DNA of 64,000 nt from Flavobacterium tyrosinilyticum (GTDB lineage: Bacteria > Bacteroidota > Bacteroidia > Flavobacteriales > Flavobacteriaceae), in NCBI RefSeq assembly GCF_023656565.1, contig NZ_JAMOKG010000001.1:192456-256455 (forward strand). The letters are read 5' to 3'. Made by a program: the position numbers and the translations under genes. The first letter of the stretch is position 1, and the number at the start of each line of letters is the position of its first letter. The notes beneath the pieces were generated by a model. It made no database searches. It had not been told where the DNA came from and saw only the letters and a list, made by a program, of their open reading frames with translations. Below, piece after piece: positions 51,336 through 61,497 of the stretch.

Positions 51336-52742
51336 TTATTCTGCGTTGTCTAAAAATTCTTTGATTTTGTCGACATATCGATCAAAAAATGATCTTCTTA
51401 TTTTGGTTTCAGTAGATTCATTTTTAGGCGCCTTCTGACTTACAACTTCTTCAGGCTCATCAATGGTTTCTACTCTTTCAACGTAGTTTTCTTCAACTTC
51501 GTATCGCTGTACTGGCGGAGCGGTTCTATAAACAATTTTTGGTTGCTCTTTTACCATTTCCATTCTAACAGCGCTTTGCGAACTGTTTTCGATACTGTTC
51601 ATTACTAATCCTACTGCAGTTGCATATAGCGGGCTAGAGATTTCTTCTCCAGAGTTTCCTGCCAAATGCTCGTTCGGATAACCAATTCTCGTATCCATTC
51701 CTGTAATGTATTCTACCAGTTGCTTAATGTGCTTTAATTGTGCACCACCACCTGTTAATACAATTCCAGCGATTAGCTTTTTACGAGGATCTTCGTGTCC
51801 GTAAGCTTTAATTTCTGCAAAAACTTGCTCTACAATTTCCACCACTCTTGCGTGGATAATTTTAGATAAGTTTTTAAGCGAAATCTCTTTTGGCTCTCTT
51901 CCTCTTAAACCTGGAATAGACACGATCTCGTTATCTTTATTTTCGCCTGGCCAAGCAGATCCGAATTTTATTTTTAAAAGTTCAGCTTGTTTTTCGATGA
52001 TCGAACAGCCTTCTTTGATATCATCTGTAATTACATTTCCACCAAAAGGAATTACAGCCGTATGGCGAATGATACCGTCTTTGAAAATAGCTAAATCTGT
52101 TGTTCCACCACCAATATCGATAAGCGCAACACCAGCTTCTTTTTCTTCCTGACTCAAAACAGCATCTGCCGAAGCTAATGGTTCTAATGTCAATCCAGAC
52201 AATTCTATTCCTGAACTCTGAATGCATCTTCCGACGTTTCTGATTGAAGACGCTTGCCCTACTACAACGTGAAAACTAGATTCTAATCTTCCGCCATACA
52301 TTCCGATTGGCTCTTTAATTTCAGACTGTCCGTCAATTTTAAACTCTTGAGGCAAAACGTGAATAATTTCTTCTCCTGGTAACATCGCCAGTTTGTTTAC
52401 CTGATCGATTAGAAGCTGAATGTCTTTTTCGCCAATTACTTCTTCTGGATTATTTCTACTGATGTAATCTGTATGCTGAATACTTCTGATGTGTTGCCCG
52501 GCAATACCCACAACCACATCTTTAATTTTGTATCCTGAATTATTTTCTGCTTCGACTATCGCCTGCTGTATCGATTGAATCGTCTGCGTAATGTTGTTTA
52601 CTACTCCTCTGGCAACACCCAAACTTTTGGATTTGCCAATGCCCAAAATCTCCAACTTACCATATTCATTTTTTTTGCCAATCATGGCAACGATTTTGGT
52701 TGTTCCAATATCTAGACCTACTGCAATATTATCTTTTTCCAT
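51336..52742 (-). CDS. ftsA: Cell division protein FtsA
   Basis: A 468-residue actin-like ATPase that tethers FtsZ to the membrane. ATP-binding VGLDIGTTKIVAMIG near residue 8, LIDIGGGTTDLAIF near 208 and GIVLTGGGAQLKHI near 320 are clear. The C-terminus (FFDRYVDKIKEFLDNAE) is an amphipathic membrane-targeting helix. It starts 6 bases after ftsQ. Confidence 0.97.
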   Translation of the reverse strand: MEKDNIAVGLDIGTTKIVAMIGKKNEYGKLEILGIGKSKSLGVARGVVNNITQTIQSIQQAIVEAENNSGYKIKDVVVGIAGQHIRSIQHTDYISRNNPEEVIGEKDIQLLIDQVNKLAMLPGEEIIHVLPQEFKIDGQSEIKEPIGMYGGRLESSFHVVVGQASSIRNVGRCIQSSGIELSGLTLEPLASADAVLSQEEKEAGVALIDIGGGTTDLAIFKDGIIRHTAVIPFGGNVITDDIKEGCSIIEKQAELLKIKFGSAWPGENKDNEIVSIPGLRGREPKEISLKNLSKIIHARVVEIVEQVFAEIKAYGHEDPRKKLIAGIVLTGGGAQLKHIKQLVEYITGMDTRIGYPNEHLAGNSGEEISSPLYATAVGLVMNSIENSSQSAVRMEMVKEQPKIVYRTAPPVQRYEVEENYVERVETIDEPEEVVSQKAPKNESTETKIRRSFFDRYVDKIKEFLDNAE

Positions 52743-52748
52743 TTTCTA

Positions 52749-53471
52749 TTATTTAGTGCAAACTACTTGTTCCGTAAACCTAAGGTCAATTTTTTTGTAT
52801 TTGTATAACGAACTATCTAAAACTGCTTTTTGAAAAAAGGCTTTATAGTTTCTAAATTTCTTATCAACATTCATCGTTCTTCCAAAATCTATGAAGTAAT
52901 CATAGTTACGATTAAACATTTTTAAGCTTCCATTCGGCATAATCTCTACAGCAATGATGTTTTTTTTCAAAAACGCATCGTCATAAATTGTGCGAAATAA
53001 AGCGGCTAAATCTTCGTTATTTTTTTCATTTATTGCCCCTGAAACAAGAGGAACTCGCGCAGTGAAATTGTCCGATAAGGGCATTTTATTCCCCTCATAG
53101 TCAATATAAAAAGAAGCAGCGCCGTCATAAACTCTTGCTATGGGCGTCTTCTGTTTTACTACTGCTTTTAGAACTCCATCAATACTTACAAAAACATTTG
53201 ACTTCTCAATCATCTCTTGCGTATCGAGGGTTTTCTCTATCTTATTCAAATCTAGTTCATCTTTTCTAATACTGGAAGCGTCTCTTCTATTTTCTATCAA
53301 CAATTTATTAACCGTCTCTGGCTTCACAAAAAGCGTATTTTCTCCTACAAAAACGACCACTGATTTTTTCAATTTTCGATCGCCATTTCGGTGTTTAGCG
53401 AAAGAATACAGGAACAAAACCAGTCCGAAAATAAGTACTAATCTAATATTTGCCCAATTAAATATTTTCAT
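52749..53471 (-). CDS. ftsQ: Cell division protein FtsQ
   Basis: A 240-residue protein with one N-terminal membrane helix (about 8-24, IRLVLIFGLVLFLYSFA), then a POTRA-like region and a beta domain. It is the divisome connector that recruits FtsL and partners. Sequence conservation in the family is low; position between murC and ftsA supports the call. Its 5' end overlaps murC by 14 bases. Confidence 0.9.
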   Translation of the reverse strand: MKIFNWANIRLVLIFGLVLFLYSFAKHRNGDRKLKKSVVVFVGENTLFVKPETVNKLLIENRRDASSIRKDELDLNKIEKTLDTQEMIEKSNVFVSIDGVLKAVVKQKTPIARVYDGAASFYIDYEGNKMPLSDNFTARVPLVSGAINEKNNEDLAALFRTIYDDAFLKKNIIAVEIMPNGSLKMFNRNYDYFIDFGRTMNVDKKFRNYKAFFQKAVLDSSLYKYKKIDLRFTEQVVCTK

Positions 53472-54807
53472 TTAAAACCTTTTTAATTGACGGAACCATC
53501 TCTCCCAGATCACCAGCTCCAATTGTTACAATAATAGGTGCATCACTGGCTTTAATTTCACCTAATAGATCTTCTTTTGCAACAATTTTTTTGTTCGAAT
53601 TTGTCATTTTACCCAAAAGCCACTCAGAAGTTACTCCTTCCATCGGAAGCTCTCTAGCAGGGTAAATATCCATCAAAAACACTTCATCAAACTGCGATAA
53701 ACTTGCTGCAAATCCGTCAATAAAGTCTCTTGTTCTGCTAAACAAATGCGGCTGGAAAATTGCCAAAACTTTACGTCCTGGATACAACTCTCTAACTGCT
53801 TGATGAACAGCATTTATTTCTGTTGGATGATGTGCATAATCATCAATATATACTAAATTTTCACTCTTAATTTGGTATGAAAAACGTCTTCTAATTCCGT
53901 TGAATGAAGCAATGGCTTTTGCAATAGAATCAGTCGGGGTGCCATAAGTTTTAGCCATCGCAATAGCCATCAATCCATTCATTAAATTGTGTCTTCCAGG
54001 CAATCCAAAACGCAAATCCTTCATAATTTCTGATGGCGTCTGCACATCAAAAACATAGGCCCCATCTTCAATGCGAACATTAAAAGCCTTATAAACAGCA
54101 TCTTCATTTACAGCACATTGAACTCCCTCTAAAGGCAATTCTTTGGTAATGAAGAGATTATTTTTATCCTCAACTTTTGAAGCAAATTCTCTAAAAGAAG
54201 CCTCAATTGCATCACTTGTTTCGTAGATATCTAAATGATCCGCATCCATAGAAGTCACACAAGCGATATCTGGACGCAAATGCAAAAACGATCTGTCAAA
54301 TTCATCTGCTTCTACAACTGTTACCGTTTTTCCACTTCCTATCAAGTTTGAATTATAATTTTCTACAATTCCACCAATGAAAGCCGTTACATCAGCACCG
54401 CTTTGAAACAAAATATGCCCCAAAATACTAGAAGTCGTTGTTTTTCCGTGTGTTCCTGCAACTGCAAAACAAAAAGTATCTTTACTTATAATTCCAAGAA
54501 CTTCTGCACGCTTTTTAACCTCGTAATGTCTTTCAATAAAATAATTCCATTCTGAATGTGTTTTTGGAACCGCTGGAGTATAAATTACCAATGTATTCTC
54601 TACATAATAATCTTTTGGAATTAAGTTTATATCATCTTCAAAATGAATATCAATACCGCTTTCAATCAATTCATTAGTTAGCATAGAAGGCGTTTTGTCG
54701 TAACCTGAAACTTGTTTTCCAATAAACTTGAAATAACGAGCCAGAGCACTCATTCCGATTCCTCCGATACCAATAAAATAAACGTTTTGTATTTGATTTA
54801 AATTCAT
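53458..54807 (-). CDS. murC: UDP-N-acetylmuramate-L-alanine ligase MurC
   Basis: A 449-residue Mur ligase adding L-Ala to UDP-MurNAc. It shows the nucleotide motif FIGIGGIGMSALARYF at 11-26, ATP loop VAGTHGKTTTSSILGHIL near 117, and YIDDYAHHPTEINA near 318. Cytoplasmic. It starts 32 bases after murG and overlaps ftsQ. Confidence 0.97.
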   Translation of the reverse strand: MNLNQIQNVYFIGIGGIGMSALARYFKFIGKQVSGYDKTPSMLTNELIESGIDIHFEDDINLIPKDYYVENTLVIYTPAVPKTHSEWNYFIERHYEVKKRAEVLGIISKDTFCFAVAGTHGKTTTSSILGHILFQSGADVTAFIGGIVENYNSNLIGSGKTVTVVEADEFDRSFLHLRPDIACVTSMDADHLDIYETSDAIEASFREFASKVEDKNNLFITKELPLEGVQCAVNEDAVYKAFNVRIEDGAYVFDVQTPSEIMKDLRFGLPGRHNLMNGLMAIAMAKTYGTPTDSIAKAIASFNGIRRRFSYQIKSENLVYIDDYAHHPTEINAVHQAVRELYPGRKVLAIFQPHLFSRTRDFIDGFAASLSQFDEVFLMDIYPARELPMEGVTSEWLLGKMTNSNKKIVAKEDLLGEIKASDAPIIVTIGAGDLGEMVPSIKKVLNENI

Positions 54808-54839
54808 TTTTATTTGCTTTAAGCCTTCAACTTATTTTA

Positions 54840-55928
54840 TTATTTAATTAACTTGACAATTTCAGCTACGATATCTTGCGTAGCTCTTGGTTTTGCCAGT
54901 TTTTTAATGTTATCACTTAATTGTTTCTGTTTTCCAGAATCTTTCAGCAGCGCTTCAAAAACAATGCTAAACTGACTGTCAAGCTCAGATTCTTTCAACA
55001 AAATCGCACCTTTAGCATCAACAATCGCTTGTGCATTTTTAGTCTGGTGATCCTCAGCTACATTCGGTGACGGAATAAAAATCACTGGTTTCCCCACAAT
55101 GCACAATTCTGACACTGATGAAGCACCTGCACGTGAAATTATGACATCTGATGCTGCGTAAACAAAATCCATTCTTTCAATAAAATCAACCACTTTTACA
55201 TTTGGCTGATTGTATTTTTTATAATCTTCAAAATATAATTTTCCACATTGCCAGATTACTTGAACATCTTGCGAAAGGAAATTCTGCAATTCTTTTTCAA
55301 TTAACTGATTGATTCTTCTTGCTCCTAAACTTCCTCCTAAAACCAATAATGTTTTCTTATTCGGATCTAAGCCATAGTAAGCAATTGCTTCTTCACGTTT
55401 ACTTTCAATATCAATCAAATCTTGACGAACGGGGTTCCCTGTTAAAACAATTTTTTCTTTTGGAAAAAAACGCTCTAAATTTTCATAAGCTACACAAATC
55501 GCATTGGCTTTCTTGCTCAACAATTTGTTTGTAATTCCTGGATAAGAATTCTGCTCCTGAACAACCGTTGGAATTCCTGCCGAACCTGCCGCTTGCAATA
55601 AAGGGCCGCTGGCAAAACCACCCGTACCGATTACCACATTTGGCTTAAACTTTTTAATTATCCTTTTTGATTCCAATAAACTGCTTGCCAGTTTAAGCGG
55701 AAACATTAAATTTTGTAATGTCAATTTTCGCTGTAAACCAGCAATCCAAAGACCTTTTATTTCGTAACCTGCCTGAGGCACTTTTTGCATTTCCATTTTA
55801 TCTCTGGCACCTACAAAAAGAAACTCTGCATCAGGAAATTGTAATTTTAATTCATTTGCAATTGCAATCGCAGGATAGATATGCCCTCCTGTTCCTCCTC
55901 CGCTAAGTATGAATTTATACTTTGTCAT
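54840..55928 (-). CDS. murG: UDP-GlcNAc transferase MurG
   Basis: A 362-residue GT28 glycosyltransferase that makes lipid II from lipid I on the inner membrane surface. It has [20 protein letters not shown] at 8-27, [14 protein letters not shown] near 100, [12 protein letters not shown] near 200 and [11 protein letters not shown] near 265. Spaced 45 bases from ftsW. Confidence 0.98.
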   Translation of the reverse strand: MTKYKFILSGGGTGGHIYPAIAIANELKLQFPDAEFLFVGARDKMEMQKVPQAGYEIKGLWIAGLQRKLTLQNLMFPLKLASSLLESKRIIKKFKPNVVIGTGGFASGPLLQAAGSAGIPTVVQEQNSYPGITNKLLSKKANAICVAYENLERFFPKEKIVLTGNPVRQDLIDIESKREEAIAYYGLDPNKKTLLVLGGSLGARRINQLIEKELQNFLSQDVQVIWQCGKLYFEDYKKYNQPNVKVVDFIERMDFVYAASDVIISRAGASSVSELCIVGKPVIFIPSPNVAEDHQTKNAQAIVDAKGAILLKESELDSQFSIVFEALLKDSGKQKQLSDNIKKLAKPRATQDIVAEIVKLIK

Positions 55929-55973
55929 CTGTCTAAAAATTACAACTTTTTAAAAAATTTTTATATTTTAATC

Positions 55974-57284
55974 TTATTTATTTAAAACCGCATTCATCGG
56001 ATTTCTCGAATTGTCTTCTATCGAATACATTGCCTCTTCTTCATATATTTCATCTGCTGGTAAATCCTCTTCTGCCATTTCTTTATCTATCAATCGCTGT
56101 AAGGCTTCTTTTCGTTTTTCTCTCTCCAATTTATCCTCAGCAATTTCTTCTTCTTTTCTTGTTACACTAATGATAATTCCAAGTCCAAGACAGGTCATCC
56201 AAATCGAACTTCCCCCGCTACTTATCAACGGAAGTGTCTGCCCTGTAACTGGCAATAATTCTACCGCAACCGCCATATTGATCATTGCTTGAAATATCAT
56301 CGGAAACCCAACCCCAACGACAACTAATTTTCCAAACACTGTAGGAGCTTTATGCGAAGCAATTACAAATCGGAACAACAATAACAAATACAGAATAACA
56401 ATTGAAACTCCTCCAACCAAACCGTATTCTTCTACAATAATGGCATAAATAAAATCGGAAGAAGATTGCGGTAAAAAGTTCTTCTGAACACTTTTTCCTG
56501 GACCTAATCCACCTAATTTTCCAGATGCAATTGCAATTTTTGCTTTCTCAATCTGATAATCATCTTCGTCTGGCTTGTCTGTTGTAAAATTCGTAATACG
56601 ACTTTCCCAAGTTGAAACCCTGCTAAAGAATCTTGAATCTGGAAAAGCTTTTGCTACCAAAAGGAAAAATGCCAACATCGCAACTCCTGAACCAATGATA
56701 AAAGCAATATATTTTAATGGATATTTACCAATAAATGTCAGCATCAAAACCATTGCAAAAATTAACGCCGTAGTCGAAAAGTTTGCCGGAAGAATTAATA
56801 CTAATGTGATAAATACTGGAACCCAAAGCTGAATCAACGAGGTCTGAAATGGCTCATTTTCTTCTTTAGTCTTTGACAAATAACGCGCTACATAAATAAA
56901 CAATACAATAGATGCCAATGTTGATGTCTGAAACGTAATTCCGATAAAAGGCACCTGAATCCAACGGCTAGCATTTGCACCAGCGATAACAGTTCCTTTT
57001 AAAAGCGTATAAAGCAGTAAAATCCAAACCACCGGGAGCGCAATCTTCGAAATGGCTCTAAAATAGTGATACGGAACTCTATGCACCCAGTAAATAATCA
57101 AGAATCCAATACAGATATGCGCCAGATGTTTTACCAAATACCCTAATGTATTTCCTGTTCCGTGTCCAATATAAGCCAAATTACTACTCGCACTAAAAAC
57201 AGGCATAAACGAAAACAACGCCAATAAGGCCACAAATGACCATATTACCCTATCTCCTTTTAGTTTGTTTACTAGCTCCTTCAT
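55974..57284 (-). CDS. ftsW: Lipid II polymerase/division protein FtsW
   Basis: A 436-residue SEDS membrane protein with about ten helices. Conserved segments include FIYAIIVEEYGLVGGVSIVI near 270 and the SEDS signature with AVAVELLPVTGQTLPLISSG near 335. It polymerises septal glycan with FtsI. The C-terminal tail is long and acidic. Upstream 83 bases hold a palindrome. Confidence 0.97.
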   Translation of the reverse strand: MKELVNKLKGDRVIWSFVALLALFSFMPVFSASSNLAYIGHGTGNTLGYLVKHLAHICIGFLIIYWVHRVPYHYFRAISKIALPVVWILLLYTLLKGTVIAGANASRWIQVPFIGITFQTSTLASIVLFIYVARYLSKTKEENEPFQTSLIQLWVPVFITLVLILPANFSTTALIFAMVLMLTFIGKYPLKYIAFIIGSGVAMLAFFLLVAKAFPDSRFFSRVSTWESRITNFTTDKPDEDDYQIEKAKIAIASGKLGGLGPGKSVQKNFLPQSSSDFIYAIIVEEYGLVGGVSIVILYLLLLFRFVIASHKAPTVFGKLVVVGVGFPMIFQAMINMAVAVELLPVTGQTLPLISSGGSSIWMTCLGLGIIISVTRKEEEIAEDKLEREKRKEALQRLIDKEMAEEDLPADEIYEEEAMYSIEDNSRNPMNAVLNK

Positions 57285-57293
57285 AATCTTTTT

Positions 57294-57350
57294 GTTTCAG
57301 GTTTTGTTTTGTTTCATGTTTCAAGTTCCGTTCAACTTGAAACCTGAAAC
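57294..57350. repeat. Overlapping alternative palindromes between murD and ftsW
   Basis: GTTTCAGGTTT (57294-57304) pairs with AAACCTGAAAC (57340-57350). GTTTCAAGTT (57318-57327) pairs with AACTTGAAAC (57334-57343). The two right arms overlap at 57340-57343, so the outermost pairs of each cannot form fully at once. Confidence 0.7.
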
Positions 57351-57367
57351 ATAAAACTCTTTCTTTT

Positions 57368-58699
57368 CTACAAGTTGTGTACCGCTTGCTTAAATTGTTT
57401 TCCACGGTCTTCGTAGTTTTCGAATAAATCGAAACTTGCGCAGGCTGGAGACAATAAAACCACGTCGCCTTTTTCTGTTAATCTTTGAGCAGTTTTTACT
57501 GCATCGTTCATATTATTTACTTCAACCATAATATCAACAACGTTTCCAAAAGCATCAATAATTTTACGGTTATCGATTCCAAGGCAGATAATTGCTTTTA
57601 CTTTTTCGCGTACTAACGACATTAATTCGTTGTAATCGTTTCCTTTATCAACACCACCAACAATCCATACGGTAGGTGAATTCATACTATCCAAAGCAAA
57701 GAAAGTAGCGTTTACATTTGTTGCTTTTGAATCGTTGATATATTGAACGTTCTGTATTTTTAATACTTTTTCTAAACGGTGCTCAACACCTTGGAAATTA
57801 GATAGACTTTCACGAATCGTTGCATTTCTAATTTGCATCAATTTAGCTACAGAGCTTGCTGCCATGGCGTTTTTCATATTATGTTTTCCTTCTAACGCAA
57901 TGTGTTCTGTATCCATTGTAAACTCTTCTTGGTTGATCTTTATTTCCATTTTGTTGTTATTTATAGAAGCCCCTTCATCAAATTTTTTCGTCAATGAAAA
58001 AGGAATTAGTTTTGCTTTTGTTTTGTTCTTCTGTAACCATTCTGTACTTGCGACATCATCTGCATCGTAAATGAGATAATCATTTTCAGTCTGGTTCATT
58101 GTTATTCGGAACTTCGAATTGATATAATTTTCATATTTATATTCGTATCGATCTAAATGGTCTGGACTTATATTGGTTATAATCGCAATATCGGGTCTGT
58201 AATTTATTATTCCGTCCAACTGAAAACTGCTTAATTCAAGAACGTAGGCATCAAATTTATTCTCAGCCACCTGCCAGGCGAAGCTCTTTCCAATATTCCC
58301 TCCCAATCCGACATTTAATCCTGCATATTTCAACAAGTGATGGGTCAGCATTGTGGTGGTTGTTTTGCCATTACTTCCCGTAATCCCGATAGTCATGGCT
58401 TCTGTGTAAGGAATTGCAAATTCAATTTCAGAAATCACTTTCACTCCTGCCGCAACCAGCTTTTTTACTATCGGAGATTTATCTGGAATTCCTGGGCTTT
58501 TCATTACCACATCTGCATTTAGAATTAAATCTTCTGTATGCTGCTCTTCTTCCCAGGCTATTTTATTAATGATAAGAACTTCTTTGTAACTCTCTTTTAT
58601 TTTTCCGAAATCGGATACAAAAACATCATACCCCTGTTTCTTACCGAGGATCGCGGTTCCTACACCGCTTTCTCCTCCACCTAAAACTACTAGCCTCAT
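57368..58699 (-). CDS. murD: UDP-MurNAc-L-alanyl-D-glutamate synthetase MurD
   Basis: A 443-residue Mur ligase adding D-Glu. N-terminal LGGGESGVGTAILGKKQG, ATP loop GITGSNGKTTTTMLTHHLL near 110, ITNISPDHLDRYE near 177 and NDSKATNVNATFFAL near 315. Starts directly (zero bases) after mraY. Confidence 0.97.
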   Translation of the reverse strand: MRLVVLGGGESGVGTAILGKKQGYDVFVSDFGKIKESYKEVLIINKIAWEEEQHTEDLILNADVVMKSPGIPDKSPIVKKLVAAGVKVISEIEFAIPYTEAMTIGITGSNGKTTTTMLTHHLLKYAGLNVGLGGNIGKSFAWQVAENKFDAYVLELSSFQLDGIINYRPDIAIITNISPDHLDRYEYKYENYINSKFRITMNQTENDYLIYDADDVASTEWLQKNKTKAKLIPFSLTKKFDEGASINNNKMEIKINQEEFTMDTEHIALEGKHNMKNAMAASSVAKLMQIRNATIRESLSNFQGVEHRLEKVLKIQNVQYINDSKATNVNATFFALDSMNSPTVWIVGGVDKGNDYNELMSLVREKVKAIICLGIDNRKIIDAFGNVVDIMVEVNNMNDAVKTAQRLTEKGDVVLLSPACASFDLFENYEDRGKQFKQAVHNL

Positions 58700-59932
58700 T
58701 TATCTTAATTTTAGGGTAATGATTGATAAAATGGCTAACATTACAGCAACAATCCAGAAACGGGTTACGATTTTACTTTCGTGATATCCTTTTTTCTGAT
58801 AATGATGATGCAAAGGCGACATCAGAAATATCCTTCGCCCTTCGCCAAAACGCTTTTTGGTATATTTAAAATAAGTTACCTGAATAATTACTGAAGCACT
58901 TTCTGCCAAGAAAATTCCACAGAACAAAACAATCAATATTTCTTTACGAACTGCAATGGCCAATACCGCAATGATTCCTCCGATTGTCAAACTTCCTGTA
59001 TCTCCCATAAAAACAGATGCCGGATAAGAATTGTACCAAAGGAAACCAATCAATGCACCAACAAAAGCCGAAATAAAGACCGTCATTTCTCCCGAATTGG
59101 GGATATACATAATATTCAGATAATTCGAAAAAATAATATTACCAGAAACGAATGTAAAAATCCCGAGCGCGAGGACGGATATTGCGGAGGTTCCGGCGGC
59201 GAGCCCATCAATTCCATCTGTTAAATTAGCCCCATTTGAAACTGCTGTAATAATAAAAATAACTACCGGAATAAATACTAGCCAAGCCCATTTCTCATAG
59301 CCGTCTCCCATAAAAGACAATACTTCTGCGTAGTCAAATTCGTTGTTTTTTACGAAAGGAATAGTCGTTGCTGTAGATTTTTCTTCAACCCCTGCTGGTA
59401 CAATAACTGTTGAATTTACTACAGTTTTAAATACATCTGTACGGCCAGTATCTGTTCTTACCGTTACGGCAGGATTAAAATAAAGAACTGCTCCAACGAT
59501 AATTCCAAGACCAACCTGTCCAATTACTTTAAAAATACCTTTTAAACCTTGCTTGTCTTTTTTGAATATCTTGATATAATCGTCAACAAAACCAATAGTT
59601 CCCATCCATAACGTAGTTACAATAAGCAATACGATATAGATATTATGCAATCTTGCAAATAACAAAACTGGAATTAAGGTTGCAACAATGATAATTAACC
59701 CTCCCATTGTTGGTGTACCAGCTTTTTCATTCTGACCTGCAAGACCAAGCTCACGCACTGTTTCTCCAACTTGCTGACGGCGTAAAAAGTTAATTACTCT
59801 TTTACCATAAATAGTCGACAGAAGCAACGAAAGCATAAATGCCAAAGCTGACCTAAATGTGATGTACTGGAAAACTCCTGTTCCAGGAATGTCCAATGTT
59901 TTATCAAAATATTCAAATAAATAGTACAGCAT
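58700..59932 (-). CDS. mraY: Phospho-MurNAc-pentapeptide transferase MraY
   Basis: A 410-residue polytopic enzyme forming lipid I on undecaprenyl phosphate. Visible family segments: [11 protein letters not shown] near 72, GFVDDYIKI near 115 (the Asp pair), [15 protein letters not shown] near 235 and [15 protein letters not shown] near 373. It carries a periplasmic insertion around residues 155-200 absent in many Proteobacteria. Immediately followed by murD. Confidence 0.98.
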   Translation of the reverse strand: MLYYLFEYFDKTLDIPGTGVFQYITFRSALAFMLSLLLSTIYGKRVINFLRRQQVGETVRELGLAGQNEKAGTPTMGGLIIIVATLIPVLLFARLHNIYIVLLIVTTLWMGTIGFVDDYIKIFKKDKQGLKGIFKVIGQVGLGIIVGAVLYFNPAVTVRTDTGRTDVFKTVVNSTVIVPAGVEEKSTATTIPFVKNNEFDYAEVLSFMGDGYEKWAWLVFIPVVIFIITAVSNGANLTDGIDGLAAGTSAISVLALGIFTFVSGNIIFSNYLNIMYIPNSGEMTVFISAFVGALIGFLWYNSYPASVFMGDTGSLTIGGIIAVLAIAVRKEILIVLFCGIFLAESASVIIQVTYFKYTKKRFGEGRRIFLMSPLHHHYQKKGYHESKIVTRFWIVAVMLAILSIITLKLR

Positions 59933-59966
59933 ATTTTCTTATTTTTTTAAATTCCAATCTCGAATT

Positions 59967-60018
59967 AAATTCCAAATTTTAAAACTCAAAATCCAAATTT
60001 TATTGGGATTTGGAATTT
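59967..60018. repeat. Palindrome in the murE-mraY spacer
   Basis: AAATTCCAAAT (59967-59977) and ATTTGGAATTT (60008-60018) are perfect inverted repeats. Related TTTGGAATT/AATTCCAAA tracts also occur at 48520-48612 and 22585-22635, so this is a dispersed family inside the dcw operon. Confidence 0.7.
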
Positions 60019-60033
60019 GAAATTTCCTTTTTG

Positions 60034-61497
60034 TTATTTATTTAGTTGTTCTAAAATCTCTTTTACCGTTTCCATATCATCAAAATGATGGCGAACACCA
60101 TTTATTTCCTGATACGTTTCATGCCCTTTTCCTGCAATTAAAATGATATCTTTAGGCTGAGCCAATTGACAAGCCGTTTTAATTGCCTGTTTTCTATCTG
60201 TAATTCGCAGCATTTTTTTATAGTTTTGAGGCTCAACTCCCTGCTCCATTTCATCCAAAATAACTTCAGGATCTTCGTTTCTTGGATTATCCGAGGTCAA
60301 AACTGCTTTATCGCTTAAATCCGAAGCAATCTTTGCCATAATTGGACGTTTCGTTTTATCTCTGTTTCCGCCACAACCAACAACAGTAATCAGCTGTTCA
60401 TTTTTGGTACGAATATCATTTATCGTTTTTAAAACATTTTCTAAGGCATCTGGCGTATGTGCATAATCTACAACAGCAGTAATTCCGCCATCTGATACGA
60501 TATACTGAAAACGACCCGATACACTTTCTAAATCAGACAGTAAACGCAACGCTTCAAGACTATCAATTCCTAGCTCTACAGCAGTTCCATAAATCGCTAA
60601 AACATTGTATGCGTTGAATGTACCAATCAGTTTTACCCAAACTTCATTATCATTGATTTTCAACAATAATCCAGACAATTGGCTTTCTAAAATCTGCGCT
60701 CTATAATCTGCATACGATTTTAAAGCGTAAGTCAGTTTTTTAGCCACTGTATTCTGAAGCATTACTGATCCGTTTTTGTCATCAATATTCGATATTACAA
60801 AAGCTGATTTTGGAAGCGAATCAAAAAACGACTTTTTAACATCTCTATATTCAGCAAATGTTGGATGATAATCTAAGTGATCGTGAGAAAGATTCGTGAA
60901 GATTCCACCCACAAAATGTAAAGCTTCTGTACGTTTCTGGTGAATTCCATGCGAACTTACTTCCATAAAACAATGCGTAACTCCCGCTTCAACCATTTCA
61001 TTCAAATAATGATTAATAGTTAAAGAATCTGGTGTTGTATGCGTTGCTGGATATTCTGTTTGATCTACTACGATTTTTACCGTTGACAATAAGCCAACTT
61101 TAAAACCCGCTTTTTGAAACAATTGAAACAATAATGATGCAATTGTAGTTTTACCATTTGTTCCTGTTACACCGACTAATTTTAGTTTTGCAGATGGATC
61201 TTCAAAATAATTAGCCGCCATAAAAGCCAAAGCCGTATTGGTATCTTTTACTTGAATATAAGTTACTTCATTAGCTGTATTTTCAGGAAGCGCATCACAA
61301 ATAATCGCTTTTGCTCCAAGCTGAATTGCTTTTTCGATATAATCGTGTCCATCTGAAAGTGAACCGCGAATTGCTACGAAAATATCATTTGCTTCTACTT
61401 TACGAGAATCAAATTCGATTTTCTGAATAGCAATATCTGTTGAACCTTTTACAGATTCAATAGCTACTTTATATAATATGTCTTTTAATACTTTCAC
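60034..61497 (-). CDS. murE: UDP-MurNAc-tripeptide synthetase MurE
   Basis: A 487-residue Mur ligase. ATP loop GVTGTNGKTTIASLLFQ near 108, GGIFTNLSHDHLDYH near 197, VVDYAHTPDALENVL near 328, and the DNPR motif (TSDNPRNEDPEVI near 400) that indicates meso-diaminopimelate as the third amino acid. Starts overlapping the 3' end of ftsI by 4 bases. Confidence 0.97.
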   Translation of the reverse strand: MKVLKDILYKVAIESVKGSTDIAIQKIEFDSRKVEANDIFVAIRGSLSDGHDYIEKAIQLGAKAIICDALPENTANEVTYIQVKDTNTALAFMAANYFEDPSAKLKLVGVTGTNGKTTIASLLFQLFQKAGFKVGLLSTVKIVVDQTEYPATHTTPDSLTINHYLNEMVEAGVTHCFMEVSSHGIHQKRTEALHFVGGIFTNLSHDHLDYHPTFAEYRDVKKSFFDSLPKSAFVISNIDDKNGSVMLQNTVAKKLTYALKSYADYRAQILESQLSGLLLKINDNEVWVKLIGTFNAYNVLAIYGTAVELGIDSLEALRLLSDLESVSGRFQYIVSDGGITAVVDYAHTPDALENVLKTINDIRTKNEQLITVVGCGGNRDKTKRPIMAKIASDLSDKAVLTSDNPRNEDPEVILDEMEQGVEPQNYKKMLRITDRKQAIKTACQLAQPKDIILIAGKGHETYQEINGVRHHFDDMETVKEILEQLNK

